Assembly (NCBI GenBank): GCA_038226305.1
Contig: JBBRQN010000002.1
Span: forward strand, 62,001 to 126,000
Source of the DNA: JASLDZ01 sp038226305
Lineage (GTDB): Bacteria; Pseudomonadota; Alphaproteobacteria; Caulobacterales; Caulobacteraceae
Length of the DNA: 64,000 bases
Direction: 5' to 3'
Shown: piece by piece, positions 57,618-64,000 of the stretch
Position numbering within the stretch: the stretch's first letter is position 1
Layout: each line of letters opens with the position of its first letter
Translations under genes and position numbers: made by a program
The notes under the pieces: model-generated
Told to the model about the DNA's origin: nothing
Seen by the model: the letters and a program-made list of their open reading frames with translations, nothing else
Databases searched by the model: none

Positions 57618-59684
57618 ATGAAGCGTTTGCGCACGACAGGGGCGGCCTGCGCCGCCGCTCTGGTCGCCGGTCTCGGCTACCTTGCTGTCACCACCCTCGC
57701 CGCCGGGCCCGCCCAGGCATCGCCCGATGTGGCGGCCACGGCCGCGCTGAAGGTCGACGACTTCATGCTGGCCGACCAGAACTTCCTGGCCCACCAGCTG
57801 CACCGCCTGAAGGCCGAGAAGGCCGTGGTGCTGTTCAGCTACGCCAACGCTGACGCGCAGGTGAAGCGCGACGCCTCAGCGATCATGGCGCTCAAGGCCG
57901 CGGGAGCCGAGGTGTGGGGCATCGACTCCGTGCTCGGCGAGAAGCGCGAGGCCGTGGCGGCCAGCGCCCGCGCCGCCGGCCTGAACATCCCCATCCTGTT
58001 CGACTATGAACAGCTCGTCGGCGAACAGCTGGGCGTCACCCGCTCGGCCGAGGTGCTGGTGCTGAACCCGCGCAGCTGGAAAGTGGTCTATCGGGGCGGC
58101 GTCGAGGGCGCGCGGGCCGCGGTCGACTCGCTGATGGCCGGCAAAGCCGTCGCCCAGGTCGCGTCGACCCAGGCCACGGGATCGCTGATCGCCTTCCCCG
58201 AGCGCGGGCGCACGCAGGATTTCGCGAAGATTTCCTACGCGCATTCCATCGCGCCGATGATCCAGCAGAAATGCGTCACCTGCCACCAGCCCGGCGGCAT
58301 CGGCCCGATGCAGCTGACCAGCTTCGAGCAGATCCAGAAGTTCTCGCCGATGATCCGCGAGGTGATCCGCACCCACCGCATGCCGCCCTTCCTGGCGGAC
58401 GAGACGGTTGGCCACTTCATGGACGATGAGCGGCTGAGCCCGACGCAGATCAAGACGCTGGTGCACTGGATCGAGGCCGGCTCGCCCCGTGGGGCCGGAG
58501 CCGATCCCCTGGCGAAGATCAAGTTCCAGGCCGTCGACTGGCCCCTCGGCAAGCCCGACGTCGTGGTGGACGTGCCCGCGGTCGAGATCGCGGCCACGGG
58601 CGTCATGGAATACCAGCGCCCCGTCGTGAAGAACGTGATGACCGAGGGCCGCTGGATGAAGGCCACCACCTTCCGGGTGTCCGACAAGGCCGTGGTGCAC
58701 CACATCCTGACCGGCGTGGTCGACGGCGACGGCGGCGTGAACAAGACCGCCACCGAGACCGAATGGGGCGCTTCCCTGGGCGGCTACGGCCCCGGCCGCG
58801 GCTCGAACCTCTCACCGAAGGACATGGGCACGTGGGTGCCGCCCTCAGGGGGCATCGCCTTCCAGAACCACTACACGCCCTATGGCAAGCCCACGACGAT
58901 CAAGACCCAGATGGGCCTGTACTTCTATCCCAAGGGCGAAGAGCCGAAATACGTGATGCGCACCATGGGCATCTTCGACTTCTCCATCGTCATCCCGGCG
59001 GGGGAGGAGTTCCACCAGGAGATCGCCTACCTGCCCTTCGCGCACGACGCGGTGGTCTACGGCATCACGCCCCACGCCCACCACCGGGGCGGCTCATCCT
59101 CCACCTCGATCCGCTATCCGGACGGGCACGAGGAGATGCTGATCGCCCTGCCGCGCTACGATTTCAACTGGCAGTACGAGTACTTCCTGAAGACGCCGAA
59201 GCTCGTGCCCGCCGGCTCCAAGGTCATCACCCGCTGGACGTTCGACAATTCCACCCGCAACCCGGACAACCCCGACGCCACCAAGACGGTGTTCTGGGGC
59301 GAGCAGTCTTCTGAGGAGATGCTGGCCACCTACCTGCACTATCGCTGGGTGGACGAGAACGTGAAGCATCAGCTGCCGGAATATGACAAGCAACTGCAGG
59401 CCAGCCTGTTCATCGGTGCTATGGACGACAATCTCGACGGCAAGCTGCAGATGGGCGAGTTGAAGAGCAAGTCGGGTGAAATGATCAAGAAGTACTTCGC
59501 GATCATCGACAAGAACAAGGACGGCAGCATCGACCCGACCGAGTTCGCCGCCGCGCAGAAGCTGCTCCCGAGCCGCCGCAAGCAGGCGTCGGACGGGATC
59601 GTCGAGACCCCCGCCGCCAAGCCTGCCGTGACGGCGACGCAGCCGGCACCGGAAGCCAAGCCGGTGACGACCGCCTCGCGCTGA
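57618..59684 (+). CDS. Secreted thioredoxin-like/cytochrome c/PHM-type copper monooxygenase/EF-hand fusion
   Basis: This 688-residue exported protein joins four modules. After a signal peptide (about 1-34), residues 48-165 form a thioredoxin/peroxiredoxin-like fold with no cysteine at all. Residues 205-290 carry a heme c site (Cys219-Cys222-His223) and HRMPPF (Met255) as possible axial ligand. Residues 310-580 resemble peptidylglycine alpha-hydroxylating (PHM, type II copper) monooxygenases, with His361-His362 and His418 for one copper and His486, His488 and Met568 for the other, a complete ligand set. Two EF-hands (603-614, 631-642) follow. It should hydroxylate an unknown substrate in the periplasm with electrons through its own heme. 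Substrate and function are unknown. Confidence 0.85.
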   Translation: MKRLRTTGAACAAALVAGLGYLAVTTLAAGPAQASPDVAATAALKVDDFMLADQNFLAHQLHRLKAEKAVVLFSYANADAQVKRDASAIMALKAAGAEVWGIDSVLGEKREAVAASARAAGLNIPILFDYEQLVGEQLGVTRSAEVLVLNPRSWKVVYRGGVEGARAAVDSLMAGKAVAQVASTQATGSLIAFPERGRTQDFAKISYAHSIAPMIQQKCVTCHQPGGIGPMQLTSFEQIQKFSPMIREVIRTHRMPPFLADETVGHFMDDERLSPTQIKTLVHWIEAGSPRGAGADPLAKIKFQAVDWPLGKPDVVVDVPAVEIAATGVMEYQRPVVKNVMTEGRWMKATTFRVSDKAVVHHILTGVVDGDGGVNKTATETEWGASLGGYGPGRGSNLSPKDMGTWVPPSGGIAFQNHYTPYGKPTTIKTQMGLYFYPKGEEPKYVMRTMGIFDFSIVIPAGEEFHQEIAYLPFAHDAVVYGITPHAHHRGGSSSTSIRYPDGHEEMLIALPRYDFNWQYEYFLKTPKLVPAGSKVITRWTFDNSTRNPDNPDATKTVFWGEQSSEEMLATYLHYRWVDENVKHQLPEYDKQLQASLFIGAMDDNLDGKLQMGELKSKSGEMIKKYFAIIDKNKDGSIDPTEFAAAQKLLPSRRKQASDGIVETPAAKPAVTATQPAPEAKPVTTASR

Positions 59685-59762
59685 TCGCAGCGAACGCTCT
59701 AGCCTGAGGGGGCGGTCCAGCCGGGTCGCCCCTTCGCCATTTTCCCAAGACCGGAGATCCCG

Positions 59763-60848
59763 ATGGCCCGCCGATTCGGCTTTACCTCGCTCGCGGTGCT
59801 GAGCCTGGCCTGCGGGCTTGTCGCGACGGGGGCTATGGCCGCACCGAAGAAGGCCTACGTCGTGCAGCGCGATCAGGCGGGGCACCCCATGCTCGATGGC
59901 CTGTGGACCAACGTCAGCATGACGCCCGAGCAGCGCCCGGCGAAGTTCGGCACCCGCGGCGCCTATACCCCCGACGAGGTGAAGGCCATCGAGTCGGCCG
60001 CCGTGAAGGAAGTCGCCGACGGCAACCAGAACGTCGATCCCGATCTCGGCGCTCCCAAGGTCGGGGGCGAGGCCCCACCGGCAGGCACGCGGCCTGAGTT
60101 CGTGGCGGCGTCTGGCGGCACGGGCGGTTACGACCGGGGCTGGCTCGACCCCGGCAGCCACGTGATGCGCGTGGGTGGCGAGGCGCGCACATCCGTCCTG
60201 ATCACCCCCGACGGCCGCGTGCCCAAGCTGAGGGACGGGGCCCCCAAGCCGCCGCCGTTCAAGCTGATCAACGGCGGGCTGGGCAGTTTCGACAACCCAG
60301 AAGAGCGCTTCATGGGCGACCGCTGCATCCTGAGCTTCGGCCGCAACGGCGGGCCACCGATGCTGGCCAACGGGTTCTACAACAACAACTATCAGATCGT
60401 TCAGGCCGGCAACGAGATCGCGATCTCGATGGAGATGGTCCACGACGTGCGCCACATCCGGGTGAACGGCGTGCACCGCACAGACGGCATCCGCCCCTAT
60501 TTCGGCGACTCCATCGGGCATTGGGAAGGCGACACCCTGGTGGTGGAAACCATCAATATCCCGCAGATCCAGGCCTACTACGGCTCGTGGAAGACCCTGA
60601 AGGTGGTGGAGCGCTTCCAGCGGGTGAGCCCGCACCGCCTGCGCTATGCCTTCACCGTGGAAGACCCGGTGATGTGGGAGAAGCCCTGGGGCGGGGAGTA
60701 CGAGTTCAACACCCTCGACCAGCCCCTCTATGAATACGCCTGCCACGAGGGCAACTACGCGTTCAAGGGCATGATGGCCGGCGCCCGTAAGCAGGAAGCC
60801 GACGCCGCAGCCAAGGCCGCCGGCAAGACAGTGGTGGGCACACGCTGA
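59763..60848 (+). CDS. Secreted protein of unknown function paired with the copper monooxygenase
   Basis: The 361-residue protein has a signal peptide (MARRFGFTSLAVLSLACGLVATGAMA). The mature part has recurring family features: LDGLWTNVSMTPEQRP near the N-terminus, GDRCILSFGRNGGPPML, IGHWEGDTLVVETINI, a KVVERFQRVSPHRLRYAFTVEDPVMW block, and YEYACHEGNYAFKGMMAGAR at the end. The same pattern is known in uncharacterised exported proteins of proteobacteria and acidobacteria. It begins 78 bases after the fusion gene, so they are probably cotranscribed. Confidence 0.78.
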   Translation: MARRFGFTSLAVLSLACGLVATGAMAAPKKAYVVQRDQAGHPMLDGLWTNVSMTPEQRPAKFGTRGAYTPDEVKAIESAAVKEVADGNQNVDPDLGAPKVGGEAPPAGTRPEFVAASGGTGGYDRGWLDPGSHVMRVGGEARTSVLITPDGRVPKLRDGAPKPPPFKLINGGLGSFDNPEERFMGDRCILSFGRNGGPPMLANGFYNNNYQIVQAGNEIAISMEMVHDVRHIRVNGVHRTDGIRPYFGDSIGHWEGDTLVVETINIPQIQAYYGSWKTLKVVERFQRVSPHRLRYAFTVEDPVMWEKPWGGEYEFNTLDQPLYEYACHEGNYAFKGMMAGARKQEADAAAKAAGKTVVGTR

Positions 60849-60854
60849 GCCGTT

Positions 60855-60879
60855 CTCCTCTCCCTCGAGGGGAGAGGAG
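60855..60879. terminator. Hairpin between the secreted protein and iorB-like genes
   Basis: CTCCTCTCCC (60855-60864) pairs with GGGGAGAGGAG (60869-60879, one bulged G) around TCGA. It separates two convergent genes and shares the CTCTCCC/GGGAGAG core of the hairpins at 18707 and 63890. Confidence 0.6.
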
Positions 60880-60888
60880 GCTTAGCCC

Positions 60889-63132
60889 CTAGGCCTTCAC
60901 GAACGGCAGGCTGGTCGTCGGCTTGCCGGTGAGCTTGAGGAGCGCGTTCGCCACCGCCGGGATGATCACCGGGGTGCCCGGTTCGCCCGCCCCCGTGGGC
61001 TTGGCGTTCGAGGCCACGAACACCGTCTCCACCAGCGGGGCCTCGTCCATCCGCAGCACGCGGTAGGTGTCGAAGTTGGTCTGCTCCACCAGCCCGTCCT
61101 TCAGGGTGACGGCCCCGTAGAGGGCTGACGACAGGCCGTAGCAGACCCCGCCCTCCATCTGTGCGCGCACCTGATCGGGGGCGACCACCTGGCCGCAGTC
61201 GATGGCGACGATCACGCGGCCCACATGGGGCTGCCCGTCCTTCAGGGTGACCTCGGCGACGTTGGCCGCCACCGAGCCGAAGCTCTCGTGCACGGCGATG
61301 CCCCGCGCCCAGCCCGCCTGCATCGGCTGATCCCAGCCCGCGGTCTTGGCGGCGAGATCGAGCACCGCGAGGTGCCGCGTCGCCTGCGCCTTGGTGAGGA
61401 GGCGCCGGCGATACTCCAGGGGATCGACTCCGGCGCGCAGGGCAAGCTGGTCGATGGTGTGCTCCATGGCCAGCGCCGAGTGGGTGGCCCCCACCGAGCG
61501 CCACCAGAGCGTCGTCACCGGCGATGTCGGCGTGAACACCGCCGCATCCACCAGAGGCGTGGCCTTCAGGTAGGGCGAGCCCTTCACCCCCTCCACCTGC
61601 GTGTCGTCGATCTTGCCCTGCATGAAGGGGGTGCCCTTCATGAACGACTGGGTGACGATCCGGTGCTTCCACAGCGACGGGTAACCGTCCTTGTCGAGCT
61701 CCACATGCACGGCGTGGTGAACCATGGGGCGATAGCGGCCGCCGGTCATGTCGTCCTCGCGGGTCCACACGAGCTTCACGGGGCGGTCGTGGCCGACGTG
61801 CTTGGCGATGTTCACGCACTCCGCCACGTAGTCGGAGGTGGGGTTGCCGCGACGGCCGAAGCTGCCCCCCGCCGACAGGGTCTCGATCTCCACCGAGCCC
61901 GGCAGGGTCTTCACCGCCATGGCCGTGTTCAGCTGGTCCAGCGTCTGGATCTGCGAGGCGAAGGTCAGCTTCGCCTTGAGGCCGTTCACCTGCGCCACGC
62001 AGTTCATCGGCTCCATCGTGGCGTGGGCCAGGTAGGGGAAGTCGTAGGTGGTCTCGAAGGCCTGAACCGGGGCCTTGATCGGCTCGGCGGGGTGGGGCGT
62101 CTTCGCATCCGGCCCGGCCTGGGCGTTCTCGATCCCGGCGGGCTTGTCGTCCGTCACGCCCCGGCCCTCGAAGGGCTCCCAGGCGGTGCCGGGGGCGGTG
62201 ACGGCGGCCTTGTACTCGGCCAGGATTTTGTCGCTTGAGCGCATCTCCGCCTTGGAGTCGTCCCACGTCACCACGAGCGCCTCGCGGCCCTGCTTCGCCG
62301 CCCAGGTGTTCTCGGCGATCACGGCCACGCCGGAGGGGATCTGCACCACGTCCACCACGCCCTTCACGGCCTTGGCCTTGGAGGCGTCGAAGCTCTTCAC
62401 CACCCCGCCGAAGCGGGGGCTGTGCGCCACCATGGCGGTGAGCATGTTGGGCAGGTGAACGTCCTGCGTGTAGCGCTGCGTGCCGGTGGACTTGGCGAGG
62501 CTGTCCTTGCGCTTCACCCGATCGGTGCCGATCAGGGTGTAGGCGGTGGCGGGCTTGAGGGTGACCGAGGCCGGGGCCGTCACCTTGCCCGCGGCGGGCA
62601 GAAGCTCGCCCAGGGTGGCCGACTTGCCGGAGGCGTGGGTCGCCACCCCGTCCTTGATGGTGACCTCGCCTGCGGGCACCTTCCAGGTGTCGGCGGCGGC
62701 CTGCACGAACATGGCCCGGGCCGTGGCGCCGGCCTTGCGATATTGGTCCCAGCTGTTGGCGATGGCGGTGGAGCCGCCGGTGCCCTGCACGCCCATCAGC
62801 GTGTTGGCATAGACCTTGGCGTCGGCGGCGGCGGCCTCGATCTTCACCTTCGACCAGTCGGCGTCGAGCTCTTCCGAGATCATGGCGGCGAGGCCGGCGT
62901 GGTTCCCCTGGCCCATCTCCTGATGCTTGTTGATCACCGTCACGACGTTGTCGGCGGTGATCTTCAGGAACGGTCCGAAAGCTCCGAAGTCGATCTTCGG
63001 CGCGCCGAGCCCCAGGATGTCGGAGCGCGAGCAGGCCCCGACCAGCAGCGCCCCGCCGGAGAGCGTGGCCCCGATGATGGTCTGGCGCCGGGTGGGTCGC
63101 AGGGTGGAGGAGAGGCGAGCGAGGGCGTTCAT
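60889..63132 (-). CDS. Periplasmic molybdenum hydroxylase large subunit (IorB-like)
   Basis: The 747-residue xanthine-dehydrogenase-family subunit binds molybdenum cofactor. A twin-arginine lipoprotein-type signal (RRQTIIGATLSGGALLVGAC) sends it out folded. The core has GGSFGRRGNPTSDYVAECV, WTREDDMTGGRYRP and the catalytic glutamate in GAGEPGTPVIIPAVANAL. It resembles isoquinoline 1-oxidoreductase beta and aldehyde dehydrogenase subunits. It pairs with the [2Fe-2S] subunit 14 bases upstream. No cytochrome subunit is adjacent, but the heme-bearing fusion protein is nearby. Confidence 0.9.
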   Translation of the reverse strand: MNALARLSSTLRPTRRQTIIGATLSGGALLVGACSRSDILGLGAPKIDFGAFGPFLKITADNVVTVINKHQEMGQGNHAGLAAMISEELDADWSKVKIEAAAADAKVYANTLMGVQGTGGSTAIANSWDQYRKAGATARAMFVQAAADTWKVPAGEVTIKDGVATHASGKSATLGELLPAAGKVTAPASVTLKPATAYTLIGTDRVKRKDSLAKSTGTQRYTQDVHLPNMLTAMVAHSPRFGGVVKSFDASKAKAVKGVVDVVQIPSGVAVIAENTWAAKQGREALVVTWDDSKAEMRSSDKILAEYKAAVTAPGTAWEPFEGRGVTDDKPAGIENAQAGPDAKTPHPAEPIKAPVQAFETTYDFPYLAHATMEPMNCVAQVNGLKAKLTFASQIQTLDQLNTAMAVKTLPGSVEIETLSAGGSFGRRGNPTSDYVAECVNIAKHVGHDRPVKLVWTREDDMTGGRYRPMVHHAVHVELDKDGYPSLWKHRIVTQSFMKGTPFMQGKIDDTQVEGVKGSPYLKATPLVDAAVFTPTSPVTTLWWRSVGATHSALAMEHTIDQLALRAGVDPLEYRRRLLTKAQATRHLAVLDLAAKTAGWDQPMQAGWARGIAVHESFGSVAANVAEVTLKDGQPHVGRVIVAIDCGQVVAPDQVRAQMEGGVCYGLSSALYGAVTLKDGLVEQTNFDTYRVLRMDEAPLVETVFVASNAKPTGAGEPGTPVIIPAVANALLKLTGKPTTSLPFVKA

Positions 63133-63146
63133 GGCGGGCTCGACCT

Positions 63147-63620
63147 TCAGGCGGCGGAGGTGGGGACGGGAGCCGCAGCGCCCGCGGCGTCATGGATCGC
63201 GGCGCGGATGCGCTGGTAGGCACCGCAGCGGCACAGGTTGCCCTTCATGGCGTCGCTGATGGCCGCATCGTCAGGCTTCGGCGTGGTCTTCAGAAGGGCC
63301 GTGGCCGACATGATCTGGCCCGACTGGCAGTAGCCGCACTGCGGCACATCCAGCTTCACCCACGAGGCCTGCACCGGGTGCGTGCCGCCCAGCCCCTCGA
63401 TGGTGGTGATCTGAGCCGTGCCCACCGAAGACACCGGCGTCACGCAGGAGCGGATCGCCGCCCCATCCGAATGCACCGTGCAGGCTCCGCACTGGGCGAT
63501 GCCGCAGCCGAACTTCGTGCCGGTGAGCTTCAACTCGTCCCGCAGCACCCACAGGAGCGGCGTTTCGGGAGAGGCCTCGACGCTGTAGCGCCGCCCGTTG
63601 ACGTTGAGATCGATCGCCAT
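63147..63620 (-). CDS. [2Fe-2S] subunit of the molybdenum hydroxylase (IorA-like)
   Basis: The 157-residue subunit has two [2Fe-2S] sites: Cys39, Cys44, Cys47 and Cys59 (plant ferredoxin type), and Cys95, Cys98, Cys130 and Cys132 (XDH type). It carries electrons from the molybdenum centre of the IorB-like partner and lacks its own signal, so it probably travels with the large subunit through Tat. It is the first gene of the pair. Confidence 0.92.
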   Translation of the reverse strand: MAIDLNVNGRRYSVEASPETPLLWVLRDELKLTGTKFGCGIAQCGACTVHSDGAAIRSCVTPVSSVGTAQITTIEGLGGTHPVQASWVKLDVPQCGYCQSGQIMSATALLKTTPKPDDAAISDAMKGNLCRCGAYQRIRAAIHDAAGAAAPVPTSAA

Positions 63621-63954
63621 GCGCGGGAAGCTCCGGTTGAACGCTGCTCAGACTAGGCCCAAGCGCGGCTTTAAGGAAGCGGGGCAGGCGGGGGCGTGGC
63701 GCGCGCCCGTCCGTGTCCGATTCCAAAAAACGCCGGACATCCGGCCATTCCCGACAGGGGGCGCAGGGCGGCGCGCTGGCGTGTCTTTGTTGGCGGGGGA
63801 GATGGCGCGGCAGGTCACGCAGGAACCATGCGCCCACCCGAAACGGGGGAGGACAGATTTTTGTGGGGCACCCCTCCCGTCAGGGGAGTGGGGCACCCCT
63901 CCCGTCAGGGGAGAGGTGCCCGCAAGGCTTGTAGCGTCCCGAATGTCCGGTCGC
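63621..63954. other. Intergenic region with tandem repeat
   Basis: No gene was recognised in these 334 bases upstream of iorA. Short open frames here show no family signature. The region holds a 25-base tandem duplication at 63863-63912 and should contain the iorA promoter, which I could not place. Confidence 0.55.
63863..63912. repeat. Tandem 25-base direct repeat with hairpin potential
   Basis: GTGGGGCACCCCTCCCGTCAGGGGA-type unit occurs at 63863-63887 and again at 63888-63912 without a gap. Each unit can fold (CCCCT..AGGGG). The second copy plus following bases forms a longer stem (GGCACC..GGTGCC, to about 63920). Confidence 0.85.
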
Positions 63955-64000
63955 CTACTTCGTCGTCAGCGCCTCGGACGGCACATCCAGCGTGTAGACG
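63955..64000 (-). CDS. Possible C-terminal end of a minus-strand gene
   Basis: Read on the minus strand, the window edge gives VYTLDVPSEALTTK followed by TAG at 63957-63955. It is too short to assign. The hairpin near 63890 lies just downstream and could terminate this gene. A different frame is also open for part of the stretch, so the call is tentative. Confidence 0.3.
   Translation of the reverse strand, partial: VYTLDVPSEALTTK

Noticed and set aside
60755..63223. An 822-codon minus-strand frame over the molybdenum hydroxylase gene
   Set aside because: It is a different frame of the same strand with no family motif; the IorB-like frame 60889-63132 has the cofactor and Tat motifs.
1..64000. 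Mobile elements, prophage, CRISPR array or biosynthetic gene cluster
   Set aside because: No transposase, integrase, phage structural gene, regularly spaced repeat or synthase gene was found; the lone HNH protein has no restriction or phage neighbours.

Overview
The window is GC-rich, densely coding DNA from an alphaproteobacterium, most likely a member of the Caulobacterales (Caulobacter/Phenylobacterium/Brevundimonas relatives). The strongest lineage evidence is a divergent flgI / fliX pair followed by dksA, with a FlgJ-like rod-binding protein and an FlbY-like protein behind flgI; FliX is a flagellar regulator known from this group. Candidate CtrA boxes (TTAA-N7-TTAA type) and a cluster of GANTC (CcrM-type) sites agree. 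No plasmid, phage, IS element or CRISPR array was seen; the window reads as ordinary chromosome with some accessory genes.

Layout. 1-2 kb: two acyl-CoA dehydrogenase genes flank an exported-protein gene broken by two in-frame stops. 2-13.6 kb: housekeeping and catabolic genes (extensin-like protein, EamA exporter, gluQ, a TetR regulator, an AlkA-type glycosylase, an esterase, an HNH nuclease, coq7-dsbB-yqaA, an FAH-family hydrolase, an amidohydrolase, an SDR). 13.7-18.7 kb: tRNA-Leu(CAA), an epimerase divergent from a LysR regulator with an operator-like palindrome, ogt, an SPFH/NfeD pair and a nuclease lipoprotein. 18.7-24.1 kb: a minus-strand run of DUF3108 protein, SUV3-like helicase, S4 protein, fdxA and carD. 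24.2-32.4 kb: rpmB with promoter and terminator, RcnB-like protein, LldD-like oxidase, phytase-like esterase with cobT, CsbD and DUF4142 stress proteins, a nitroreductase and an HSL-family hydrolase.

32.4-37.3 kb is a complete glycine cleavage operon (gcvT-gcvH-gcvPA-gcvPB) behind a tandem glycine riboswitch. Convergent to it is a BLUF blue-light photoreceptor fused to a B12/heme-binding-like domain, resembling AppA. 39.2-42.9 kb holds rutA, rutD, rutC and rutB (pyrimidine ring breakdown), split by a DUF2867 gene on the opposite strand and without rutE/F/G. A DbpA-type RNA helicase and a 1071-residue autotransporter follow. 49.4-52.5 kb is the flagellar block and dksA. In it the flgI frame has no stop where FlgI should end and runs open through flgJ into flbY.

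52.6-57.5 kb carries a LOG protein, a lipoprotein plus Atm1-like ABC exporter, a glyoxalase-type protein and a TetR regulator. The most unusual locus is 57.6-63.6 kb. A secreted 688-residue protein joins a cysteine-less thioredoxin-like domain, a heme c site, a PHM-type dicopper monooxygenase core with all six expected ligands, and two EF-hands. It is followed by a secreted protein of unknown function and, convergently, by a periplasmic molybdenum hydroxylase pair of the IorAB type. This looks like a periplasmic oxidation module and is the best candidate for an undescribed system.
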